In this document: positions 32,514 through 41,396 of the stretch, piece by piece
How positions within the stretch are numbered: position 1 is the first letter of the stretch
Layout: each line of letters starts with the position of its first letter
Source of the DNA: Colwellia sp. 20A7
GTDB lineage: Bacteria; Pseudomonadota; Gammaproteobacteria; Enterobacterales; Alteromonadaceae
Assembly: GCF_009832865.1 (NCBI RefSeq)
Contig: NZ_CP047130.1
Span: 3,782,001 to 3,846,000 of the forward strand
Length of the DNA stretch: 64,000 nt
Reading direction: 5' to 3'
The notes under the pieces: generated by a model
Databases searched by the model: none
The model's input: only the letters and a program-made list of their open reading frames with translations
Told to the model about the DNA's origin: nothing
Program-made: the position numbers and the translations under genes

Positions 32514-35500
32514 TTAACTGAGCTTACTCTCATTCAATTTTATCGCTTCCAATATACTCGTCAATAATAATGTCGCGGTAACAGGTTTAGCAATATGTTG
32601 ATTCATACCAGCATCTAAACTGCTTTTTTTGTCCTCTTCTCGTGCGTGAGCTGTCATGGCTATAATAGGTAGATTTTTATATTTCTCTAATTTTCTAATT
32701 TCTACTGTTGCTGTTAAGCCATCCATCACCGGCATTTGAATATCCATTAATACGACATCAAATGACTCCGCTTCAAGTGAATCTAAAGCTTTTTGGCCAT
32801 TATCAGCGATGAAGACTGTTGCATTCATACTTTTGAGTAATTCTTTAGCAACTAGTTGATTAATAAGGTTGTCTTCAACTAAGAGCACTTTTATATTTGA
32901 TAAGTCTCCCTCACCTTCTTTGACTATTAATGATGCTTTAGTTGAAGAGGTGACATTATCAGTTGATACTGGCTTACTTGTTTCTTTGGATTTAGTTGAT
33001 GACAACACACTAACTATTTTATCTAATGAATAACGATATAAAGGGGTATCAAGTAAAGTGTAAGGCACTTTTAAACTATCGAGTTGCTGACATGTATTCG
33101 GTTTTAATTCACTCATACCGGGTTGGCACAAGCCTATTAAGTCAATAAGATTAACAGCTTTGTCATTAACGTCATGTTCTATAAATGTTTGCTCATCAAT
33201 TAATAAAATGACTTTATCTGTTAATGATTTTTTATCCTGCAACACTGTGTTTAATTCAATTAAGTTAGTAAATTGATGATAATACCAAGACTGCGCTTTA
33301 ATGGTTTGAACACAACTTTTTGAAAGTTCATGATTAATGCTACAAATATGAAGCCTTGATATTTCATTACTTACGGTACTAGAGAAATCAGAATTCATCA
33401 TGGTTTCTTCATTAGGAATAGAAAAAGGCAAAATAAAACTAAATTCGCACCCAGCCCCTAAATCACTTTTTACTGTTATTTCTCCTCCAAGTAACTTAAC
33501 TATTTGCTGACAAATAGATAAACCTAAACCTGAACCACCGTATTTTCTTGTCATAGAGATATCAGCTTGAGAAAAAACCTCAAATAAATGCGCTTGATTC
33601 TCCTTAGAAATCCCTATGCCTGTATCTTTCACTCTAAACCGAAGTAAAACATTCGTTGCGCTTAAGCCAATAGAATCAATAAATAAGTCAATATTGCCTT
33701 GTTCGGTGAATTTGGTCGCATTATTTAAGAGGTTTGACAATACCTGAACTAAACGCATGGCATCACTCATTAGAAAACGAGGAACATTAGCGTCCAAGTC
33801 TACTCGCATGTTGAGTTTTTTCGCATGAATGGTCGCGGCATTCAATTTAAGCGCAGTATCAATGACTGAAGGTAAATCAGTTACTTCTTTAACAATAACC
33901 ATTTTACCTGCTTCAATTTTAGATAAATCAAGCAATTCATCAATAAGGTGTAACAATGAAAAGGCTGCGGTTTGTGCATTGGTTAAATAATGTTCTTGCC
34001 GTGCATCAAGTTGAGTACCCGTTAATAAGTTTATCATTCCTTGTATAGCATTAATGGGGGTTCTAATTTCATGGCTCATATTAGCTAAGAATTGAATTTT
34101 TACTTTGTTCGCATATTCAGCTTGGTTTTTAGCGCTCTCTAAAGCTGATTGCGTTGCTTGTTGCTCAGTGACATTTTGTAAAATAGTTATAGTACCCAGT
34201 ATTTCTCCTTCACCATTGGTAAACTGGTTGCAAAACCCCTGATAAATTTCATCTCCGGCCTCGACTAATGTTTGTTGAGGATATTGATCACCAAACTTTA
34301 CATTCAAATGTTCAATTTGATATGCCAATAATTTTGGCATAAATTGACTCGCTTTTACCCCGAGCATTGAGCTTTCTAACTGGCCAGTTAATTGTTCAAA
34401 TGATTGGTTACAGCCCATTAACTTACCGTTAGGATCATTGAAAATGATCAACTCAGGGATAGCATTCATTACTGAGCGTAATAAAACATAATCACGTTGA
34501 TGTTGAGTGCTTGTTTCTATTAATGCTTTAGTCTTCTCTAATACTCGACTATCAAGCACTTCATTTTGATCTTTTAATTGCAATAATAAGCTACGATTTT
34601 GAGTAAATATATCTTCAACTAAAACAAACCAATGTAACCAGTCTGCATTTGCTTTTACTTTTCCTGGATCGCCTTGGGAGCAGAATTCAATATGACTAAT
34701 AAAATCATGTGTTGGTTTAATGAAGCTTCGTCTTGTCATGGCATTAACTAGCATCAAAAAAGCAAATAACCCGATCAATAAGATAGTGAACATGAAAATA
34801 AAATGGTTTCTTAAAGGAGAAATAAAGCTTGAATAGGGTTGATACTTTAATAGCGTCCATCCGTTAATAGGTAAAGATTGTGTTTCAACAAACCAATCAC
34901 CAATTTTTATTGAATCTGGTATTTGTGCTAAACGCTCTTTTTGTAAGTGATGTAAATCGTTAGGTAATAGTTTTTGCCATGAGGCTCGATAATTTAACGG
35001 CTTTTTACCTTGTTGTTTAAAAATTAAAATATCGTTCTGCTGATTAAGTAGTACTAAAGCTTGATCATCAGATGTTAGCGCCGATAAGCTTTGCTGTAAG
35101 CGCGCTAAACTAATATCAATAACGACTGCACCTACCATATCTGTATGTCGGTAAACGCCCATTCCTAAAGAAAAATTCATCCCTGTACCCGCAGCATCAA
35201 TATAAGGCAAAGACCAAATAACTTTATTATTATCTAAACCTAATGCTTGTATTTTTTTAGCATGGGCATTGGTGAGCATCCTGTCACTAAATCGCCAGCT
35301 ATCTCGGCCAATCCAAGGGTAAATATTAACGAACTGATCTACTGAAATGTAATAAAACCAATTAGCCTCTTCGAGAACTTTTTGTGCGGTAACAAAAGCA
35401 GGCGTTAACGCATTAGCCATTGCTATTTCTTGATTTTTTAATAGTGAAAATTTATCTATATCACCAAAACCTGTGATATTACCACTAATACGTTTATCTT

Positions 35501-35870
35501 CATTGATTGCACTACGTACAGCTATATCAAGAAAAAACAATGCACCATCTTGTCTTAATGGTGGGGTTTTAAAATATAATTCGTCTGGATGTTTAAGAAT
35601 GTATTGAGCATAGTCCTGAATCCCTAAGACCGCTTGCTCACTTTGTCCTAACATGCCATTTAGTTGTTCTACTTGGGCAGTTAATCGAGTTAAACTTTGG
35701 TGTTTATGTTCGGATAACTCACTGTAATATCTTAATGAAGCCGCAGCTAACGCAATAAAAACGATAACAATAAACGCAACAACAACAGCAGTGTTATATC
35801 GTCTAAATACAGTATTCTCTGCGGTTTTCTCTAACAAAGCTGATCCCTTAACAAAAATATTACTCTTCAC
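32514..35870 (-). CDS. Hybrid sensor histidine kinase
   Basis: A 1118-residue membrane kinase. Helix 1 (about 26-46) and helix 2 (about 357-377) enclose a large extracytoplasmic sensor region that looks like a CACHE domain. Then come a coiled coil, a PAS domain (about 465-570), and HisKA with His near 600 (NMSHEIRTPINAIQGM). The ATPase domain has N-box SNLLNNATKFTE, G1 VKDTGIGI and G2 GGSGLGLSIC. A degenerate receiver-like stretch precedes an intact C-terminal receiver with Asp near 1041 (VLMDIQMPVMDG). No HPt or output domain is present, so it must pass phosphate to a separate HPt. The stand-alone HPt at 8823 is one conceivable partner. No cognate regulator is adjacent. Confidence 0.88.
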   Translation of the reverse strand: MKSNIFVKGSALLEKTAENTVFRRYNTAVVVAFIVIVFIALAAASLRYYSELSEHKHQSLTRLTAQVEQLNGMLGQSEQAVLGIQDYAQYILKHPDELYFKTPPLRQDGALFFLDIAVRSAINEDKRISGNITGFGDIDKFSLLKNQEIAMANALTPAFVTAQKVLEEANWFYYISVDQFVNIYPWIGRDSWRFSDRMLTNAHAKKIQALGLDNNKVIWSLPYIDAAGTGMNFSLGMGVYRHTDMVGAVVIDISLARLQQSLSALTSDDQALVLLNQQNDILIFKQQGKKPLNYRASWQKLLPNDLHHLQKERLAQIPDSIKIGDWFVETQSLPINGWTLLKYQPYSSFISPLRNHFIFMFTILLIGLFAFLMLVNAMTRRSFIKPTHDFISHIEFCSQGDPGKVKANADWLHWFVLVEDIFTQNRSLLLQLKDQNEVLDSRVLEKTKALIETSTQHQRDYVLLRSVMNAIPELIIFNDPNGKLMGCNQSFEQLTGQLESSMLGVKASQFMPKLLAYQIEHLNVKFGDQYPQQTLVEAGDEIYQGFCNQFTNGEGEILGTITILQNVTEQQATQSALESAKNQAEYANKVKIQFLANMSHEIRTPINAIQGMINLLTGTQLDARQEHYLTNAQTAAFSLLHLIDELLDLSKIEAGKMVIVKEVTDLPSVIDTALKLNAATIHAKKLNMRVDLDANVPRFLMSDAMRLVQVLSNLLNNATKFTEQGNIDLFIDSIGLSATNVLLRFRVKDTGIGISKENQAHLFEVFSQADISMTRKYGGSGLGLSICQQIVKLLGGEITVKSDLGAGCEFSFILPFSIPNEETMMNSDFSSTVSNEISRLHICSINHELSKSCVQTIKAQSWYYHQFTNLIELNTVLQDKKSLTDKVILLIDEQTFIEHDVNDKAVNLIDLIGLCQPGMSELKPNTCQQLDSLKVPYTLLDTPLYRYSLDKIVSVLSSTKSKETSKPVSTDNVTSSTKASLIVKEGEGDLSNIKVLLVEDNLINQLVAKELLKSMNATVFIADNGQKALDSLEAESFDVVLMDIQMPVMDGLTATVEIRKLEKYKNLPIIAMTAHAREEDKKSSLDAGMNQHIAKPVTATLLLTSILEAIKLNESKLS

Positions 35871-36237
35871 TTAAGCTAATGTACCTATTTGGCGTACATA
35901 AGCATAATATTATTTTTACAAATAAAAATAGTCAGACATGACATTCTTTTTATCTCATTTACTTAAACTAAGGTCATTACCTCAGCTTATAAAAATAAAA
36001 CATACGCTATTATAAAGCTAATTAAAGAGAATCAATAAACACTTGATATACAAATAATATAAGCGTACTTTCATTTATATTACAAAAATCAGGCTTCGTA
36101 TCAGCCAATTAAACACTTAATAACGTAAAGTCATAAGATATTATTTATCCTCATGCTTGCATTGTCAGGAAATGACAACGAATAAATAGGTTAGCTCAAA
36201 CACGTGAAAAACAACTTACAATATAAGGATAATTATT
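35871..36237. other. Intergenic region, no clear element
   Basis: 367 bp of AT-rich sequence between the divergent hybrid kinase and CDF genes. It presumably contains both promoters. I see no convincing operator, repeat or RNA. Confidence 0.5.
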
Positions 36238-37149
36238 ATGGGGCATAACCATTCACACGGTCACTCACATAGCCATTCACATTCCCATGACGGTAAACTA
36301 AGTTTTGCAGTATTTATCAATATTTTATTATCTGTGGTGCAAGTAATTGGTGGCATTGTTTCTGGAAGCTTATCGCTTATTGCAGATGCCCTTCATAACT
36401 TAAGCGATGCAGGTGCAATTATTATCGCTATTGTTGCTAGAAAAATAGCTCGCAAACCAGCGAATAGTAATATGACTTACGGATTTGAGCGTGCAGAAAT
36501 ATTAGGGGCATTAATCAACAGTACCACGCTATTGTTGGTGGGTATTTATCTTATTTTTGAATCTATAGCTAAATACTTTAATCCAGAGCCTATCGACGGC
36601 TGGATCATTGTTTGGATCGCCACTATTGCGTTAATAATAGATGCTGCAACAGCATGGCTAACCTATAAAGCAGGGGCAAAAAACAACTTAAATTTAAGAG
36701 CCGCCTTTATTCATAATATGTCTGATGCTTTCGCTTCAATTGTAGTTATTTTAGCCGGTACACTTATCATTTTATATCAATGGTACTTTGTCGATTTAAT
36801 AGCAACAATTGGTATTTCTATCTACGTTATATACCACGGTTTGCTACTAACTAAACAAACGATTAAAATTTTAATGCAGGCGGTACCAGAAGATATTGAG
36901 ATTGATGAGCTCTGTGCTGAAGTTGAAGGTATTCCTAGTGTAAAAAAAATTAACCATATACATGTCTGGCAGCTCGATGACAATAAAAAGTTCTTAGAAG
37001 CACATGTCACTTTAGAAATAAACCACGTTGATAATGGGATAGTTGAAATTAAAAAAATCTTACTAAATAAGTATGGTATTAAACATTCTACGATAGAAAA
37101 CTGTATTGATAATCAAGAAATAATAAATAATTGCTACCAACGCGAGTAA
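36238..37149 (+). CDS. Cation diffusion facilitator (zinc/cobalt exporter)
   Basis: A 303-residue CDF transporter of the ZitB/CzcD type, exporting Zn2+ or related metals in exchange for protons. The N-terminus is histidine-rich (eight His within GHNHSHGHSHSHSHSHD). Six membrane helices follow. Metal-site motifs are IADALHNLSDAGA in helix 2 and HNMSDAFASI in helix 5, and the cytoplasmic C-terminal domain ends the protein. AAGGA precedes the ATG. It is monocistronic and ends before a perfect inverted repeat. Confidence 0.92.
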   Translation: MGHNHSHGHSHSHSHSHDGKLSFAVFINILLSVVQVIGGIVSGSLSLIADALHNLSDAGAIIIAIVARKIARKPANSNMTYGFERAEILGALINSTTLLLVGIYLIFESIAKYFNPEPIDGWIIVWIATIALIIDAATAWLTYKAGAKNNLNLRAAFIHNMSDAFASIVVILAGTLIILYQWYFVDLIATIGISIYVIYHGLLLTKQTIKILMQAVPEDIEIDELCAEVEGIPSVKKINHIHVWQLDDNKKFLEAHVTLEINHVDNGIVEIKKILLNKYGIKHSTIENCIDNQEIINNCYQRE

Positions 37150-37226
37150 GAGCTATTGTGAATAAGTCATACGGTAGGAAACATTAACCATAGGCCAGCA
37201 ATCAATTGTTCCTGACCTATGTCTTG

Positions 37227-37258
37227 CAATAACGTTTGTTAAATAACAAACGTTATTG
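37227..37258. terminator. Perfect 15-bp inverted repeat at the 3' ends of two convergent genes
   Basis: CAATAACGTTTGTTA and TAACAAACGTTATTG are separated by two bases. The right arm contains the stop codon of the GH3 gene. It probably acts as a terminator, though the T tracts are short. Confidence 0.55.
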
Positions 37259-39877
37259 GTTGTAAGAAAAGCTTTTCCTTAGATGAATTTTTTCTAATGA
37301 CGTTCCTAACTGTACTTCAAAATCACCTGTTTCAGCTAGCCAATCATTAGTTTTAATATCCCAGAAAGACAAATCACGTTTGTTAAGTGTAATGCTAATT
37401 TCTTTACTTTCATTGGGACTTAAGTACACCTTAGCAAAACCTTTCAACTCTTTTTCTGGCCTAGCAACACTGGCTTCTTTATCATGTAAATACAGTTGTA
37501 CTACTTCCGCACCCGCCACTTTACCGGTATTTTTAAGTTGTGCTGTTACTGTAATACTTTCATCCCCAGTGATACTTGATGCTGATAATTTAATGTCAGT
37601 TAAGCTGAACTGGGTGTATGAAAGTCCATGACCAAAAGCAAAAGTCGGTTTTATTTTTTGTTGCTCAAACCAGCGATAACCAATGAAGACACCTTCAGTA
37701 TATAAACTTTCTATCGCGTTATAATCATTGAGCGCAATTGGCGCGGTATCTTCAAGACGAGCAGGTAAAGTAATCGGCATTTTACCACTTGGATTCACCT
37801 CACCGGTTAGAATATCTGCAAAAGCATGCCCTGCTTCCATACCGCCATACCAACCCCAAACAATCGCATTCGCTTCATCAACCCAAGGCATTTCAACTGC
37901 AGAGCCTGCGACAAGAAAAACGACAGTTTTTTCATTAGCGGCAATAAGCTTACTAATAATTTCATCTTGTGAATTAGGTAGTTTCATATCAGGACGATCA
38001 ATTGATTCTCTATCGTCACCATGACTCAAACCACCAAAATAAATCACGGCATCGGCTTTTTTAGCTGCCGCTATATACTCAGCTTCACTGCTAAACAACT
38101 CTCCTGGAGCATTCCAACCTAACGTAAATTTATCACTGCCATCATATTCAATTTCAAATGAATAGGTTTCATTTTCGACTAAATCAATAGCCTTTGTCAG
38201 GGTAGTCATACTTGTGATGTCAGTAGTTTTTCTGCCGTTGACCTTATGCGCAATAACAGCGTCACCATTAATTTTTAAGGTAAAGTCTCCCTGAGTTTCC
38301 ACATTCAGCTGATGAGAACCTGTTTTTAATGGCTTAATTTTAGCTGACATTGTAATGTGCTGAATCTTATCAGGCGTTTTAGCCTTGAAGGTTGAGTCAA
38401 CAATCCAAGATTCTTCAATTAAGCTCAACCTTGCCAAATCATCATAATAAGATACATTCCATGCCGGGGTACCAGTCCAATGACGACTTTCGACATAATC
38501 ACTGGCGATTGCAGTTAACTCACTACTACGCGCTCGCATCACAGTAATGTTTACGTTTTCACCAAAGGCTGCTTTTAATCCTGCTAACGGTGTTATCTCA
38601 TATAAAGATTTAACTTCAGAAGAGCCACCACCCGTACCGTGTTTTTTATTGGCATTAGGGCCTAATACCAAAATGTTTTTTATTTTATTCTTATCTAGTG
38701 GTAATACAGGCATTGACTCAATCGTTTCATTTTTTAATAAAACCACACCTTCAGTCGCTATTTTGCGTGCAGCCGCTTGGTGCGCTTTAGTATTTCTTGA
38801 GCCCGGTAAACGATTTTGATCATACATACCAATAGCATGTTGCACGCGTAAAATACGTCTCGCTTTTTCCTCAGCAATAGATTCTGGAATTTTTCCTGAT
38901 TCGATCATTGCTAAGAATGGCTTAGCAAGAAAGTAGTCCTGATAATGATCGACTTTAGTGCCCATCTCTAAATCTAAGCCATTTACTGCCGCGTCATAGG
39001 TATTAATATCGACATGCCAATCGGTTAATAATACCCCTTGATAACCCCATTCACCTTTTAGAATATCCATAACTAAGTGCTTACTTTGGTTTGCATTGGT
39101 ACCATAATATTCGTTGTACGCTCCCATCATACCTAGTACACCACCTTCTTTCACTGCGGCTTCAAATGCAGGTAAATAAACTTCTCTTAAAGTACGTTCA
39201 TCTGGTTTAGCATTAACCCCCGTACGATTCAGCTCTTGGGTATTTAACGCATAATGCTTAACTGTGGCAGCAACATCATTGGCTTGAATCGCTTTTATTT
39301 GAGGCACAACTAACTTTGCCGCTAAGATAGGATCTTCGCCCATATATTCAAAATTACGACCATATAAAGGTAAACGAGCTAAGTTAACTCCTGGCCCTAG
39401 AATAAAATCTTTTTCTCTATCACGCGCTTCTGCACCTAAAACTTCGCCATGTAGTCGTGCCATTTCTACATCCCAACTGGCAGCAACAGACGTAAGGTGC
39501 GGTAAATAAGTTGAATGGTCATCTGTCCAACCCGCTGAATCCCAAGTATGGCGTGCTATTTGATGGCGAACGCCATGAGGGCCATCAGATAACCACATTT
39601 CTGGGATACCGACACGCTTAATAGCATTAACATGAAACTTTCCACTCGCATGAGCCAAAGATACTTTTTCAGCTAGTGTCATTTTCGCTAACATTGCTTC
39701 AACGTCTTGTTCAACCGTCGCAAGACGTTTACTCGCATGAGTATTTTTTTTCTGAATTACTTTGTGATTTACTGTCTGAGTTACCTTTTGATTTTTATTT
39801 GTTTCACATGCGCTAAGACTGATACTAAGTCCGAATAAAGCAGAAATTTGAATGATTTTTTTTAACATACTACGCAT
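37253..39877 (-). CDS. GH3 beta-glucosidase with PA14 insert, lipoprotein
   Basis: An 874-residue glycoside hydrolase family 3 enzyme that removes terminal beta-linked glucose (or related sugars). A lipoprotein signal ends LSISLSAC, so it is probably anchored in the outer or inner membrane facing the periplasm. ATG 39868 (MLKKIIQ) is an equally good start. The N-terminal TIM barrel has the nucleophile Asp near 285 in GVLLTDWHVD. The alpha/beta sandwich is interrupted by a PA14 domain (about 470-590; DGSDKFTLGWNAPG). A fibronectin-III-like domain closes the C-terminus (EVVQLYLHDKEASVARPEKELKGF). Last gene of a minus-strand series from 45151. Confidence 0.92.
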   Translation of the reverse strand: MRSMLKKIIQISALFGLSISLSACETNKNQKVTQTVNHKVIQKKNTHASKRLATVEQDVEAMLAKMTLAEKVSLAHASGKFHVNAIKRVGIPEMWLSDGPHGVRHQIARHTWDSAGWTDDHSTYLPHLTSVAASWDVEMARLHGEVLGAEARDREKDFILGPGVNLARLPLYGRNFEYMGEDPILAAKLVVPQIKAIQANDVAATVKHYALNTQELNRTGVNAKPDERTLREVYLPAFEAAVKEGGVLGMMGAYNEYYGTNANQSKHLVMDILKGEWGYQGVLLTDWHVDINTYDAAVNGLDLEMGTKVDHYQDYFLAKPFLAMIESGKIPESIAEEKARRILRVQHAIGMYDQNRLPGSRNTKAHQAAARKIATEGVVLLKNETIESMPVLPLDKNKIKNILVLGPNANKKHGTGGGSSEVKSLYEITPLAGLKAAFGENVNITVMRARSSELTAIASDYVESRHWTGTPAWNVSYYDDLARLSLIEESWIVDSTFKAKTPDKIQHITMSAKIKPLKTGSHQLNVETQGDFTLKINGDAVIAHKVNGRKTTDITSMTTLTKAIDLVENETYSFEIEYDGSDKFTLGWNAPGELFSSEAEYIAAAKKADAVIYFGGLSHGDDRESIDRPDMKLPNSQDEIISKLIAANEKTVVFLVAGSAVEMPWVDEANAIVWGWYGGMEAGHAFADILTGEVNPSGKMPITLPARLEDTAPIALNDYNAIESLYTEGVFIGYRWFEQQKIKPTFAFGHGLSYTQFSLTDIKLSASSITGDESITVTAQLKNTGKVAGAEVVQLYLHDKEASVARPEKELKGFAKVYLSPNESKEISITLNKRDLSFWDIKTNDWLAETGDFEVQLGTSLEKIHLRKSFSYNQ

Positions 39878-39989
39878 AAATATAGCTTCCAGTGAGTAAC
39901 TTTTCAGTCTTTATCTATCAGAATAGAGTGACTAAATAATGAGGTTTAAATTGTAGGAATAAATGACAGTCATATTGCATATTCAACAA

Positions 39990-40796
39990 TTATTGAATTA
40001 GCAATAGTTGCTGAAAAACATCTGCAGTTATATAACCTAAGTTTTTACTACCGTTGACTGCTTCAATGTTTGTTGAACCGATAAAGCTCTCCCGCTCTTT
40101 TGAACCATCGTTATCGCAATATGCCAACATAAAACCCATTTTTTTCCCTAGAGTCAGTTTTACGGGTTGCTGCCGATCTTTTTTATTGTCAGGAAGTAAT
40201 GCAAAACTATCATCAAAAACACTGAGCGCTACTTCCCAAATGATTTTATTTGGTTTACTCATACTTCTTCGCCAAACACTATCGATATGATCGTTTAACA
40301 AAACAAAGTTAGTTGATCCATCTTTGTTTTTTGGGCCGATATCTACCACCTGATTATCTAAGGCAATATGATATGCAAAAGCATTAAAAGTAAATTGGTG
40401 GTCACCACCTGAAGCATCTTCATCAATGAAAATTTCTAAACAGTCATCGTCCCAATATCGATAAAGAGGATCAGCATGTTGATCAAATAAAATATCATCG
40501 GTAATTTCAACCAGTAAGAATAGGTGGTCTTCATTCCACATCACTTTAAATTGACCACTAAAATCTTCCTCTGTTGGTTGGACCCCCATGATGAGCTTAT
40601 CTAAAGGCTGCCATGATGATAAGTCCCAACTTTTTTCACTAGCAATACCATCAATCACCATCACGTCTTGTACTTTATGGGCGTTTAGTTGATTGCTACT
40701 TGCGCTTACTGAAGCAATAGCACTAAATAAAATAAGAGTAATTAACAAAATATTTAATAAATTAAAATTAGCTAAATAAACCAATGTTTTTTTCAT
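39990..40796 (-). CDS. Exported CBM9-like carbohydrate-binding protein
   Basis: A 268-residue protein with an N-terminal hydrophobic signal (about 10-33, ending ASVSAS) and one family-9 carbohydrate-binding-like beta-sandwich (KVMWNEDHLFLLVEITDD, DDDCLEIFIDEDASGGDHQF). No catalytic domain is present. In sugar-use loci such proteins are thought to hold oligosaccharides in the periplasm or at the surface. It lies 24 bp after the gluconokinase gene and before the GH3 gene, so it is probably co-transcribed. Confidence 0.78.
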   Translation of the reverse strand: MKKTLVYLANFNLLNILLITLILFSAIASVSASSNQLNAHKVQDVMVIDGIASEKSWDLSSWQPLDKLIMGVQPTEEDFSGQFKVMWNEDHLFLLVEITDDILFDQHADPLYRYWDDDCLEIFIDEDASGGDHQFTFNAFAYHIALDNQVVDIGPKNKDGSTNFVLLNDHIDSVWRRSMSKPNKIIWEVALSVFDDSFALLPDNKKDRQQPVKLTLGKKMGFMLAYCDNDGSKERESFIGSTNIEAVNGSKNLGYITADVFQQLLLIQ

Positions 40797-40820
40797 GATA
40801 TCCCCTTGCCTAATTATTGT

Positions 40821-41396
40821 TTAGCTCTTGCTTAAATCTTTTTTAACTAGTTGATAAACCTTTTGATATACTTCTTTAAAGGTGCCACTAACATCAAGCT
40901 TAACAATATCTTTTTCATCCTTTCTTTTTTCTTCCATTGCGGCAAATTGGCTTGTTAATAACTCTACTTTAAAAAAATGATTCTCACGATTTAACATACG
41001 ATTTTTTATCGTATTAAGGTCTGCACTTAAATAATAAAAATGACATTTAAACTCAAGTGTTCTGAAGCGTTTTCGGTGTTGATATTTAAGGCCAGAAAAC
41101 GCTAACACCACATTTTTATTCTGCTTAGATAGCCTGCCAAGTTTACTTATAATGGCTTCTACCCAAGGTTTTCTCATCGTATCATTAAGCGGTAAGTTAG
41201 CAGCCATGAGCGCTATTGCTTCCGAGGAATGAAAGTCGTCTGCATCAAGAAATTCATAACCGCCCTGAGTATTTAAATCGTTAACGAGCTTTTGACTAAT
41301 CTCTGTTTTACCTGAGCCACTAACCCCCATTATAATAAACAAGTGAGGTATGCTAGAAAATTTCGGCTTTTTATTTCTACTTAAGATATTAATCAT
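40821..41396 (-). CDS. Gluconokinase-like P-loop kinase
   Basis: A 191-residue kinase of the GntK family, which phosphorylates gluconate to 6-phosphogluconate. The P-loop is GVSGSGKTE (about 24-32). FLDADDFHS, LPLNDTMRKPW and ENHFFKVELLTSQFAAME follow the pattern of GntK (DxDxxHxxxNxxKM ... PLxDxDRxPW ... HFFxxxLLxSQF). DFHSSEAIALMA departs from the usual HPxxNxxKM, so the sugar acid could differ. It overlaps the upstream GH94 gene by eight bases, implying that the phosphorylase releases its substrate. Confidence 0.75.
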   Translation of the reverse strand: MINILSRNKKPKFSSIPHLFIIMGVSGSGKTEISQKLVNDLNTQGGYEFLDADDFHSSEAIALMAANLPLNDTMRKPWVEAIISKLGRLSKQNKNVVLAFSGLKYQHRKRFRTLEFKCHFYYLSADLNTIKNRMLNRENHFFKVELLTSQFAAMEEKRKDEKDIVKLDVSGTFKEVYQKVYQLVKKDLSKS